Below are positions 38,867-47,407 of a stretch of 64,000 nt of DNA, one piece after another. The stretch is from the NCBI RefSeq assembly GCF_006716675.1, contig NZ_VFPM01000001.1, forward strand, positions 1,612,001 to 1,676,000, written 5' to 3'. The DNA is from Humibacillus xanthopallidus (GTDB taxonomy: Bacteria; Actinomycetota; Actinomycetes; Actinomycetales; Dermatophilaceae). The notes under the pieces were generated by a model, which did no database searches, was not told the DNA's origin, and saw only the letters and a program-made list of their open reading frames with translations. How positions within the stretch are numbered: position 1 is the stretch's first letter; every line of letters starts with the position of its first letter. The translations under genes were made by a program, and so were the position numbers.

Positions 38867-40834
38867 ATGAGCAGTGACGTCAGGGAGAACCCGTCCACCA
38901 AGCAGGCCGACCGCACCCGTCGTGTTGACGCCACCGAGCGGGAGTCGCGCGCGGTCGTCGAGGCGGCTCGCGAGAAGGGGTGGGACCGACCGAGCTTCGC
39001 CAAGGGCCTCTACCTCGGCCGTTTCGACCTCGACCTCGTCCACCCCCATCCCCGGGCCGATCCTGGCGACGAGGCCCGCGGTGACGAGTTCCTGATCCGG
39101 ATGCGCGAGGTCTGCAACCACATCGACGGCGCCCGCATCGAGCGCGAGGCGCGGATTCCTGACGAGGACGTCAAGGCCCTGGCCGACGTGGGCGCCTTCG
39201 GCATGAAGATCCCCCGCGCGTACGGCGGGCTCGGTCTGACCACGTCGTCCTATGGCAAGGCGCTGATGCTTGCCAGCTCCGCTCACCCGAGCATCGGCGC
39301 GCTGCTGTCGGCCCACCAGTCGATCGGCGTGCCGGAGCCGGTCAAGCTCGTCGGCACCTCCGAGCAGAAGGAGGCGTTCCTGCCCCGCTGCGCCGCGGGC
39401 GCCATCTCCGCGTTCCTGCTCACCGAGCCCGACGTGGGGTCCGACCCGGCCCGGCTGGCGACCACAGCCATCCCCACGGCCGACGGCACGGCATACCTCA
39501 TTGACGGCGTGAAGCTGTGGACCACCAACGGCGTCGTTGCCGACCTGCTCGTGGTCATCGCGCGGGTGCCCGCGCATGACGGCCGGAAGGGAGGCATCAC
39601 CGCGTTCGTCGTCGAGGCCAGCTCCCCGGGGATCACCGTCGAGCGGCGCAACTCCTTCATGGGGCTCAAGGGGATCGAGAACGGTCTGACCCGCTTCCAC
39701 CAGGTGCGGGTCCCCGCCGAGAACCGGCTGGGCAATGAGGGCGACGGCCTCAAGATCGCGCTCACCACCCTCAACGCCGGGCGGCTGGCCATCCCCGCGA
39801 TGTGCGCGGGGGCGGGCAAGTGGGCGCTGAAGATCGCGCGCGAGTGGTCCTCCGAGCGGGTGCAGTGGGGCCGGCCGATCGGCGAGCACGACGCCGTCGC
39901 CGAGAAGATCGCCTTCATCGCCGCCACGACCTACGGCCTGGAGTCGGTGCTGGAGCTGTCGGCGCAGCTCGCCGACGCCGGCAGCAAGGACATCCGGATC
40001 GAGGCCGCAATCGCCAAGCTGTGGGCCAGCGAGATGGCGTGGAAGATCGCCGACGAGCTCGTGCAGATCCGTGGCGGCCGAGGGTATGAGACCGCCGAGT
40101 CCCTGCGCGCCCGCGGCGAGCGAGCCGTGCCCGCCGAGCAGGTCCTGCGCGACGCGCGGATCAACCGCATCTTCGAGGGCTCGAGCGAGATCATGCGTCT
40201 GCTCATCGCCCGGGAGGCCGTGGACGCCCACCTCAAGGCGGCCGGCGCGCTGGCGGACAAGGACGCGACGTTCCAGGACAAGGCGCGGGCAGCGATGGGA
40301 GCCAGTGGGTTCTACGCGAAATGGCTGCCGCACCTCGTTGCCGGCCGCGGTTCCGCCCCGATGTCGTATGCGGAGTTCGGGCCTCTGGCCGAGCACCTGC
40401 GGTTCGTGGAGCGGTCCAGTCGCAAGCTGGCGCGGCACACGTTCTACGGCATCTCCCGTTGGCAGGCGAAGCTGGAGTACCGGCAAGTGTTCCTCGGCCG
40501 GGTCGTGGACATCGGCGCCGAGCTGTTCGCCATGACGGCCGCGTGCAGCCGGGCCGAGATGCTGCGCGTCGACGACGACGTGCGTGGCCGACACGCCTAC
40601 CAGCTCGCCGACGCGTTCTGCGACCAGAGCCGGCTGCGCGTGGAAACACTGTTCGCCGCCCTCTGGACCAACACCGATGCCACCGACTCGCGGCTGGCGC
40701 GGAGTGTGCTGGCCGGCGACTACACATGGCTCGAGGAGGGCGTGCTCGACCCGAGCGAGGGCACCGGACCGTGGATCGCCGAATGGTCGCCGGGGCCCAG
40801 CGAGGCGGAGTCGGTCTGGCGCCCCCTCCGGTGA
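38867..40834 (+). CDS. Acyl-CoA dehydrogenase, long (VLCAD-like) form
   Basis: A 655-residue FAD enzyme for the first step of fatty-acid beta-oxidation. After a 75-residue extension come the usual blocks: KIPRAYGGLGLTTSSYGKAL, AFLLTEPDVGSDPARLATTA (FAD/substrate loop), GVKLWTTNGVVADLLVVIAR, IARVPAHDGRKGGITAFVVE and NEGDGLKIALTTLNAGRLAI. Further on are SERVQWGRPIGEHDAVAEKI and RGGRGYETAESLRARGE. IFEGSSEIMRLLIA carries Glu437, aligned with the VLCAD/ACAD9-type catalytic base. A C-terminal ~180-residue extension beyond the core fits the VLCAD-like group. AGGAGG precedes ATG 38867. It is a single-gene unit; the TetR gene at 40991 is convergent and may regulate elsewhere. Confidence 0.94.
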   Translation: MSSDVRENPSTKQADRTRRVDATERESRAVVEAAREKGWDRPSFAKGLYLGRFDLDLVHPHPRADPGDEARGDEFLIRMREVCNHIDGARIEREARIPDEDVKALADVGAFGMKIPRAYGGLGLTTSSYGKALMLASSAHPSIGALLSAHQSIGVPEPVKLVGTSEQKEAFLPRCAAGAISAFLLTEPDVGSDPARLATTAIPTADGTAYLIDGVKLWTTNGVVADLLVVIARVPAHDGRKGGITAFVVEASSPGITVERRNSFMGLKGIENGLTRFHQVRVPAENRLGNEGDGLKIALTTLNAGRLAIPAMCAGAGKWALKIAREWSSERVQWGRPIGEHDAVAEKIAFIAATTYGLESVLELSAQLADAGSKDIRIEAAIAKLWASEMAWKIADELVQIRGGRGYETAESLRARGERAVPAEQVLRDARINRIFEGSSEIMRLLIAREAVDAHLKAAGALADKDATFQDKARAAMGASGFYAKWLPHLVAGRGSAPMSYAEFGPLAEHLRFVERSSRKLARHTFYGISRWQAKLEYRQVFLGRVVDIGAELFAMTAACSRAEMLRVDDDVRGRHAYQLADAFCDQSRLRVETLFAALWTNTDATDSRLARSVLAGDYTWLEEGVLDPSEGTGPWIAEWSPGPSEAESVWRPLR

Positions 40835-40990
40835 CTTCGTGGAGTGAGTCGTCCTCGCTGCGCCGCGCGACGGAAGCCGCCACGGGAGCAGCCGCCCTCC
40901 GTCATGGCCCGCTGGCCCGCCGCCGGTGTCACGATCAGCGACGAACATGGGCAGTGACCACTCGCGCGGAACGGAGCGGGGGCGTCCCAG

Positions 40991-41638
40991 TCAGTGCGCG
41001 AGGATGGTCTCGCGGACGGTCCGCGCCACAAACTCCTGGTAGCGCGCGGGTGGTATGCCGTCGTGCTCGACGAACCGTACGTAGGTCTCGAGGCACGTGA
41101 TGATGCAGAAGGCTTCGACGAGGTCGTCCAGGGGCACGTCGCGCCGGAGCCAGCCGCGGGCGTCGACGTAGCGCAGCACATGCTCGACCTGTGCTCGAAT
41201 CAGGGAAAGCATGTGAGCGTGGTAGCGGCTCAGCTCCTGGTCGGCGTGGGCCGCGCTCACGAACGTCATCCAGAGGCCGGCCGAGGGAGTGTTGATCGCG
41301 AGCATCGCGCTCCCGATCATGCTCGCGAGCTCGTCCGCGCTCTCGACCTGCAGCATCGCCCGACCCAGATCGGTGGCGAAGAAGTCGGTCTCGCCCTCGA
41401 CCCCGAAGGATGCCAGCTCGACCGCGGCTTGGAGCAGAGCGGACTTGGGCCCGTGCTCCTGCACCGTCTTGACCGACACGCCGGCCTCGGCTGCGAGCTG
41501 CGCAAACGTCGTGGCCCGGTAACCCTGTCGCTCAAAGAGGGCCTGGCTCGCCCGCACCACCCTGAGGCGCGTGTCGGCGGCCTGGCGCCGGCGCAGATCG
41601 GAGTTGTACGGGCGGGCGGCCTTGTCACGCTTTGGCAT
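40991..41638 (-). CDS. TetR-family transcriptional regulator
   Basis: A 215-residue repressor. The N-terminal HTH reads TRLRVVRASQALFERQGYRA, TTFAQLAAEAGVSVKTVQEH; it is followed by the variable helical ligand domain. ATG 41638 starts only 78 bases from the divergent glycosyltransferase gene. The shared gap contains two CACTAT boxes, 20 bp apart (41645-41650 and 41665-41670), and CTATCCCATAG, all likely operator sequence. It should repress the glycosyltransferase and itself; the inducer is probably a small lipophilic or macrolide-like compound. The longer frame to 42295 is an antisense shadow. Confidence 0.92.
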   Translation of the reverse strand: MPKRDKAARPYNSDLRRRQAADTRLRVVRASQALFERQGYRATTFAQLAAEAGVSVKTVQEHGPKSALLQAAVELASFGVEGETDFFATDLGRAMLQVESADELASMIGSAMLAINTPSAGLWMTFVSAAHADQELSRYHAHMLSLIRAQVEHVLRYVDARGWLRRDVPLDDLVEAFCIITCLETYVRFVEHDGIPPARYQEFVARTVRETILAH

Positions 41639-41644
41639 ATTGAC

Positions 41645-41670
41645 CACTATCCCATAGAGGTGAACACTAT
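41645..41670. promoter_or_regulatory. Putative TetR operator between divergent genes
   Basis: CACTATCCCATAG (41645-41657) and CACTATGAG (41665-41673) lie in the 78-bp gap between the TetR gene and the glycosyltransferase gene. The repeated CACTAT and the CTAT-CCC-ATAG dyad are the only symmetric elements there. This is a positional inference. Confidence 0.5.
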
Positions 41671-41716
41671 GAGATGGCGCTGAAACCTGAGCGTCGCAGC
41701 ATCGGCGAGGTGAGTC

Positions 41717-43024
41717 ATGGCATCCATCATCATCGCGACCGTTCCGGTCCACGGGCACGTCACTCCGCTGCTGAGCGTCGCTCGCAGGCTCCGAGAGCGC
41801 GGCGACCGTGTCCGCTTCCTGACAGGCGCCCGCTTCGTCGAGCTGGTGAGCGACACCGGCGCCGAGCACATCCCCCTGCCCGACGAGGCGGACTTCGACG
41901 ACCGGCAGGACCTGGCCCAGACGTTCCCCGAGCGCGCCGCGCTCAAGGGGGCCAAGGCTCTCGCCTTCGACGTAGAACACGTCTTCGTCCGGCCCGCCCA
42001 AGCGCAGCACGAGGCGGTCATGGCCATGCACGCCACAGAGCGCGCCGACGTCCTGTTGGCCGACCCCGCCTTCGTGGGCGCCGCGTTCGTCGGCGGCCAC
42101 GCGCACGCAGACCGGCCCCCGGTCCTCGTCTGCGGTGTCGTGCCGTTGACGCTCGCGAGCCGCGACACTGCTCCCTACGGCATGGGGCTGACCCCGCTCC
42201 GGGGTCCGGTCGGTCGAGTGCGCAACGCGCTGTTGGCGCAGCTCGCCGCCCGCACCGTCTTCCCGCCTGCGGAGCGCGCAGCCGACGAGATCCATCGCGG
42301 GTTATTCGGGCGGCCCCTGCCGTACCCGGTGCTCGACTGGCCCAGGCATGCCGAGGCGATCGCCCAGTTCACCGTCCCCGAGTTCGAGTACCCGAGGTCG
42401 GACGCTCCCTCGACCCTGCACTTCGTCGGCCCGATCTCGGCCAGCGGATCGCAGGCACCCCTTCCGCCGTGGTGGCACGACCTCGACGGTACGCGGCCCG
42501 TGGTCCATGTCACCCAAGGCACGATCGCGAACCGCGACTACCGCCAGATCATCGCCCCGACCCTCACGGCGCTCGCCGACGACGACGTGCTCGTCGTCGT
42601 GTCCACCGGCGGACGCTCCCTCGACACGCTGCCGCCGCTGCCCGACAACGCCCGAGCAGCGCCATACCTGCCGTACGACTCGCTGCTGCCCAAGACCGAC
42701 GTCTTCGTCACCAACGGCGGCTACGGGGGCGTGCAGTACGCGCTGCGCCACGGGGTCCCGGTCGTCACCAGCGGCGGCAAGGAGGACAAGCCGGAAGTGG
42801 CCGGTCGAGTCGCATGGTCCGGCGCCGGACGCCGCCTCAACACCGAAACCCCCACGCCCACCGCGGTCCGAACTGCCGTTCACTCCGTGCTCGACGATCC
42901 CGTCTACCGGGCGAAGGCACAGGCCATCGCCACAAGCATGGACCGGGCCGGCGGCCTCGAACGCCTCGTGGAAATCATCGACGGTGTCCGCCCCCAGGGC
43001 CCACGGCCATCCGAGACCACGTGA
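41717..43024 (+). CDS. GT1-family (MGT/UGT-like) glycosyltransferase
   Basis: A 435-residue GT-B fold enzyme. The N-terminal ATVPVHGHVTPLLSVARRLR contains the catalytic-His-type start of macrolide/ecdysteroid glycosyltransferases. The C-terminal half has VVHVTQGTIANRDYRQIIAP, VLVVVSTGGRSLDTLP, YLPYDSLLPKTDVFVTNGGY and YALRHGVPVVTSGGKEDKPE. These correspond to the nucleotide-sugar binding PSPG-like region, with N-G-G-Y for the usual H-G-G. It would glycosylate a small hydrophobic acceptor, for instance to inactivate a macrolide or build a natural product. It is divergent from a TetR gene, whose probable target it is. Confidence 0.9.
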   Translation: MASIIIATVPVHGHVTPLLSVARRLRERGDRVRFLTGARFVELVSDTGAEHIPLPDEADFDDRQDLAQTFPERAALKGAKALAFDVEHVFVRPAQAQHEAVMAMHATERADVLLADPAFVGAAFVGGHAHADRPPVLVCGVVPLTLASRDTAPYGMGLTPLRGPVGRVRNALLAQLAARTVFPPAERAADEIHRGLFGRPLPYPVLDWPRHAEAIAQFTVPEFEYPRSDAPSTLHFVGPISASGSQAPLPPWWHDLDGTRPVVHVTQGTIANRDYRQIIAPTLTALADDDVLVVVSTGGRSLDTLPPLPDNARAAPYLPYDSLLPKTDVFVTNGGYGGVQYALRHGVPVVTSGGKEDKPEVAGRVAWSGAGRRLNTETPTPTAVRTAVHSVLDDPVYRAKAQAIATSMDRAGGLERLVEIIDGVRPQGPRPSETT

Positions 43025-43641
43025 GGGGCCGGACCAGCTGGTCTGCGCCTCACCCAGCCCATCGCGGTCGCTGCGGTGCGATCGGGCCACGCCAGCACCG
43101 ATGCCGGCGGATATCCCGCCGCATCGAGAACCGGCCCGGGGCCCCTCGAGCACGGACACCTCGTCGAACCGCCCACCCCGTCCCCGCGCCGGCCGGCGCG
43201 AGGTCCAGCAGGGAGACGTCGTGCGGCACGTCGTCCAGGGAATGCACCCTGCGCGGTGACGCTCAGTCATCCACCGCCAAACGCCTCGCACCTTCACCGA
43301 GTGTCAAGAACTGGGCACTCGACATACACACACCCGTCGAGAACTGGGCACTCGACAGTCACCCTCGTCGAGTGCCCAGTTCCTTGGACCCCGGCCCACC
43401 TGCGCGGTGCCGACGACCCGATACAGACCGGCAGTCAGGGGGTTGACGAGATCAGCGTCGAGCGGCTCGCACGACCACCCCCGGCTCACCTCGCGACGAG
43501 GTGTCCAGACGGATCTGCATACGGCTCATCTTCGGGGATGGAGGACCTCTTCGGATACCCGCGCCGCAGCGCTGCCTGCCACTCCGTCCACCGACGTTCG
43601 GCACGGCATACGCCCGCGGTCGTCGTCGATGACGACCGCCT
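43025..43641. other. 617-bp intergenic region, no gene supported
   Basis: Between the glycosyltransferase and the convergent epimerase gene. The only distinct feature is the triple repeat at 43308-43382. Open frames here are low-complexity Arg/Pro/Ser and are not called. Confidence 0.55.
43308..43382. repeat. Triple 16-bp repeat forming a perfect 16-bp hairpin
   Basis: GAACTGGGCACTCGAC occurs directly at 43308-43323 and 43341-43356, and inverted (GTCGAGTGCCCAGTTC) at 43367-43382. The second and third copies form a perfect 16-bp stem with a 10-base loop. It could be a bidirectional terminator between convergent genes, or a mobile repeat. The extra upstream direct copy is not explained by a terminator. 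Confidence 0.9.
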
Positions 43642-44541
43642 TCACGCTGCGTTGGGGTCCGGGAGGACGTCGCGCCACGAGTGCTGCGGCAAGTAGCCGA
43701 GCAGCCGCCGCGCCTTGTCGATGGAGTAGAAGGTCTCGTCGCGCCCCATCGGCCGGCGCAGCTCCACCCCGTCGTAGAAGCGCTCGCGCACCTCGTCGGT
43801 CGTCGCGGCGACGGACATGTCGGCGTTCGCGACGTTGAAGACCTCGTAGCCGAGGCCGTCGACCTCGAGACACCGCTGCACCATGAGCCCCAGGTCGCGG
43901 GTGTCGATGTAGGCGAAGATGTTGCGCCGCCGCAGCGCCGGATCCGCGAGGAACGGCGGGAACAACGAGGCGTACTCGTGCGGCTCGATGACGTTGTTGA
44001 TCCGCAGCCCGTAGACGTCGGCGCCGGTGCGCGCCTGGAACGAGCGCGCCGTCACCTCGTTCGCGACCTTCGACATCGCGTAGGAGTCCTCCGGCACCGT
44101 CGGGTGCTCCTCGTCGACCGGCACGTAGAGCGGACGCCGCTCGCCCTGCGCGAAGCACACGCCGTAGGTCGTCTCCGACGACGCGAAGATCACCTTGCGG
44201 ATGCCGAGCCGCGTCGCCGCCTCGAGCACGTTGTAGGTGCTGAGCACGTTCGTCGCATACGTCTTCGCGTCCGACGTGAGCAAGATCGCCGGCACCGCGG
44301 CGAAGTGCACGACGGCGTCGTATGCCGGCTTGGCAGCAAGCTCCAGCTCGTCGAAGCGCGCGAGTCCCGCGAGTGCCGAGTACGTCTCGCCGATGTCGGT
44401 GAGGTCGACCCACAGGTCAGCGACGTCGGGGTGCCCCAACCGCACGAGGTCGGCGTTCGTGACCTGGTGGCCCTGCTCGGCGAGGAAGGGTGCGACGTGC
44501 TTGCCGGCCTTGCCGCTGCCGCCCGTGAAGAAGATGCGCAT
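43642..44541 (-). CDS. NAD-dependent epimerase/dehydratase (extended SDR)
   Basis: A 299-residue Rossmann-fold sugar-nucleotide epimerase/dehydratase-like enzyme. IFFTGGSGKAGKHVAPFLAE is the NAD-binding GxxGxxG region, VVHFAAVPAILLTSDAKTYA is the AA-P block, and FASSETTYG holds the catalytic Ser/Thr. The Tyr and Lys are in SYAMSKVANE, and IDTRDLGLMVQRCLE is the usual downstream block. ATG 44541 begins directly at the nucleotide fold; an ATG at 44568 is nine codons upstream. It is a single gene in reverse orientation behind the M14 peptidase gene. The substrate cannot be named. Confidence 0.9.
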   Translation of the reverse strand: MRIFFTGGSGKAGKHVAPFLAEQGHQVTNADLVRLGHPDVADLWVDLTDIGETYSALAGLARFDELELAAKPAYDAVVHFAAVPAILLTSDAKTYATNVLSTYNVLEAATRLGIRKVIFASSETTYGVCFAQGERRPLYVPVDEEHPTVPEDSYAMSKVANEVTARSFQARTGADVYGLRINNVIEPHEYASLFPPFLADPALRRRNIFAYIDTRDLGLMVQRCLEVDGLGYEVFNVANADMSVAATTDEVRERFYDGVELRRPMGRDETFYSIDKARRLLGYLPQHSWRDVLPDPNAA

Positions 44542-44628
44542 GGCTCGATCCAACCACCCGCGCCGCAAGCGAACTCAGCGTGCACGGCATACCCCAGAAC
44601 ACCCCGCGCCCCCGAGAGGCGCCGCCCC

Positions 44629-47199
44629 CTACGGCAGCCGGATGGCCACCACCTGAGGCCCGAGCTTGGCCGCGTCGAGGGCGACCTCCTGCGCCCACGG
44701 GTGCTCGTCGGCGGTCCGGCCGCCGAGGTCGACCCGGAAGCTGACGACCCCAGGCGAGCGGACGACATCGGCCGACGCCCCACGAGCGGCGAGCAGTGCT
44801 TGCACGCGGTCGGCTGCGCCAGGGCGGACGCTGATGACCATGCGGTCCGACGCTGACACTGCCGCCGTCGACCGAGGAGCCGCCGCGCCAACCTGCACGG
44901 ACGCCGACGGGTCGGGGCCGGTGATGGCGTTGAGGAGCATCCGCGCCGTGCCGCCGGTGAACGCGCGGTAGTTGGGGTCGAAGCCGAAGAGGACCACGCG
45001 GCCGTCACCCACCCTCTCGTCGACGACGGCCGACGTGCCGTGCAGCTGCTCCTCGCCCTCGGCGAAGCCCGAGATGAACCAGTCCGGGTCGCCCGCGGCG
45101 GGGTAACGCACGGGTGTCGCGCCCGCGGCAGCCGACCAGACGAACTCGTACTCGTACATCGCCCACGCGGTGTCGCCGACGCCGGCGGACAGCGGGCTCG
45201 CCGGGTCGACCTCCACGCGGATCAGCGAGCCGGGGATGTCGGACGTCGGGGACGTGTAGGACGCGGAGGTCAGGCCGAGCCGGGTGGCGAGGCGTGAGCT
45301 GTCTCGCAGGGTGATGAGCCGGCCGCCGTCGCGGACCCACTGGTCGAGGGCAGCGCGCCCCGCCGCACCGAGGGCGTTGGACGCAGTGGAGTCCGAGCCG
45401 TTGGGCACGACGAGCACGTCGATGTCGGCGAGGGCCCCCGCAGCGATCTGTGCCGCGGTGAGGTCGGTGTGCTTCAGCCCGGCGCGGTTGTCGAGCCACC
45501 AGCGCAGCCAGCCCGCGGACTCGATCGAACCGGTCGACGTGGCAGAGATCTGCCACACGCCCAGTCGAGGGGCCGCGCCCGCGACAGCCGTGACGGGCTC
45601 GGCCTGCAGCGCGAGCGGAGCCGCCTGCGGCTTGAGGTCCGCGCCGGAGCGGCCGCCCGCGATGTTCTCGAGCAGCGGCGAGCTCCACGCGGTCACGTCG
45701 TAGAAGTAGGGGAACGGGACGTAGGTGTCCTCGTTGAGCATGGCCTGGACCCAGTGCTTCTGGCCCTGCGCCATGGGGATCCAGTACGTGCCCGCCGGCA
45801 ACGTCGTCGAGGCGGCAGGCCGCCCGTAGGGGGTGTAGTCCGGAACCGTGAGCGGGCGCACGAGGCGGAAGACGTCGACGTCCATCCGCTGGAGCCGCCG
45901 CACGACGCGCTGCACCTCTTCGGTCTTGGCCGGGTCGTCGGTGCGCAGGAAGTAGTGCTTGACGGTGATGTCGGGCACGGGGTTGGTGATCGGCGCGCCC
46001 TCCCAGTAGAGCTGGTTGGGCTCGAGCTCTCCGGCCACTCCCTGCTCGTAGGCCTTGACGTGCTCGGCGCGCCACTGCGTCAGCAGGTCGTCGTCCTTCG
46101 CCCCCGCTGCGCTCAGCGTCGCCCAGATCGCGACGTACTGCTCCTGCACCCGCTGCGACGCGGGGTCACCGCTCGACTTCTCGAAGGTCATGCCGGCGGC
46201 GTTGAAGCCCGTCGCCGGCACGCTGTCGCCGTAGCCCATGTAGAAGAGGTCGTAGACGTCGCCGTTGAAGTAGGGGATCGAGAACCGCCCGAAGGCCTCC
46301 TGCATCGCCGGCCCGTAGAGGTTGTAGATCCAGTCGAGCGGCGTCTCCCCGATGTCGTGGTAGACCGGGTCGGCGTTCGGCGGGAAGAAGTAGGTCGCCC
46401 GACCCATCTCGTGGGCGTCGATGAACAGCTGCGGCGGCAGCTTCCGCAGCATCTCCACCTTGCCGTCGGTCTCCGGCTGGGTCCGCGCGAACCAGTCGCG
46501 GTTCATGTCGAAGCCGTATGCGTTGCGCCGGGTGTCGGCCTCGCGCCCGTCGGGGTTCTGGGTGGGCAGCACGACGACGATCGCGTCGTCGAGGATCTCG
46601 TCGGCGGCGCAGTCGGTGCGTGCGGCGAGCTCGTAGAGCACCCGCAGCGCGGCGTCGGTGCCGCTCTCCTCACCGCCGTGCACATTGCCGGCGACCCAGA
46701 GGATCGACGGCATCGACCGGATGGTCTGGCTCGCCTGCGCCTCGGGCGTCTTCGGGTCGCGCAGCCGCCCGAGGTCTCGACCGATGCGCTCCAGCCCAGC
46801 GGGGGTCACCCACTTCTCCTGCCCGACGACGGCGTAGCGGAGGGGGCGCCCCTGCACCGAGGTGGCGAGCACACCTTGAGTGACCTTGGGGCTCGCGTCG
46901 GCGACCGCGCCGAGGTAGGCGTCCGACTCCTGCGTCGTGACGTCGCGGTCGCCGAGGTCGATCCCGATGACGTCGCGCGCGGTGGGGACGCTCGCGTCCA
47001 GCGAGGGAGCGGTGAACGGGTCACACGGCTCCGCCGAAGCCGCCGGAGCCACCGAGGCCGCCGCGACCGCTGCGGGTCCGGGCGGTGACGCCGCCTGCGC
47101 CCCGGCGGTCGGGGCCGTGACGAGCAGCGCGGCTGCGAGTGCCAGCGCTGTCAGGCCACCGGCCAGTCGGATCGGGTGAGCAGTGCCCCTGCCGTGCAT
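44629..47199 (-). CDS. Secreted M14-family zinc carboxypeptidase
   Basis: An 856-residue exported zinc peptidase. The signal peptide is at residues 1-35 (LAGGLTALALAAALLVTAPT...AGAQA). The M14 zinc site is HGGEES (H174, E177) and the distal H263 in IDAHEMG, with the substrate/charge residues in FDMNRDWF (D231, N233, R234). Long C-terminal domains (about 430-856) contain a GATase1-like Rossmann region (DIDVLVVPNGSDSTASNALG, AALDQWVRDGGRLITLRDSS), as in large actinobacterial M14 enzymes. It probably trims extracellular peptides or peptidoglycan fragments. ATG 47199 follows GGGGG; earlier in-frame starts lack support. It is a single gene. Confidence 0.92.
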   Translation of the reverse strand: MHGRGTAHPIRLAGGLTALALAAALLVTAPTAGAQAASPPGPAAVAAASVAPAASAEPCDPFTAPSLDASVPTARDVIGIDLGDRDVTTQESDAYLGAVADASPKVTQGVLATSVQGRPLRYAVVGQEKWVTPAGLERIGRDLGRLRDPKTPEAQASQTIRSMPSILWVAGNVHGGEESGTDAALRVLYELAARTDCAADEILDDAIVVVLPTQNPDGREADTRRNAYGFDMNRDWFARTQPETDGKVEMLRKLPPQLFIDAHEMGRATYFFPPNADPVYHDIGETPLDWIYNLYGPAMQEAFGRFSIPYFNGDVYDLFYMGYGDSVPATGFNAAGMTFEKSSGDPASQRVQEQYVAIWATLSAAGAKDDDLLTQWRAEHVKAYEQGVAGELEPNQLYWEGAPITNPVPDITVKHYFLRTDDPAKTEEVQRVVRRLQRMDVDVFRLVRPLTVPDYTPYGRPAASTTLPAGTYWIPMAQGQKHWVQAMLNEDTYVPFPYFYDVTAWSSPLLENIAGGRSGADLKPQAAPLALQAEPVTAVAGAAPRLGVWQISATSTGSIESAGWLRWWLDNRAGLKHTDLTAAQIAAGALADIDVLVVPNGSDSTASNALGAAGRAALDQWVRDGGRLITLRDSSRLATRLGLTSASYTSPTSDIPGSLIRVEVDPASPLSAGVGDTAWAMYEYEFVWSAAAGATPVRYPAAGDPDWFISGFAEGEEQLHGTSAVVDERVGDGRVVLFGFDPNYRAFTGGTARMLLNAITGPDPSASVQVGAAAPRSTAAVSASDRMVISVRPGAADRVQALLAARGASADVVRSPGVVSFRVDLGGRTADEHPWAQEVALDAAKLGPQVVAIRLP

Positions 47200-47407
47200 G
47201 ACAACCCCCATCGAGCGGACGGGAAAGCCGAAACTCCACTGAACCACCGCTGGGAGAAGTCCGTCAATGGGCTGAGATAGGCGCACATGACGTGGCGCCA
47301 AGTCGTACATACCATTTGATTCCGGGCACGGTCCGGCGACAAGGCCGGTACCTACCTGTCCTTGGCCGACGGCAGCGACCCCTACGCGGCCACCGTCCTC
47401 CGGTCGG

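Noticed and set aside
43308..43382. Repeat trio considered as CRISPR
   Set aside because: Only 16 bp, one copy inverted, no regular spacers and no cas genes.
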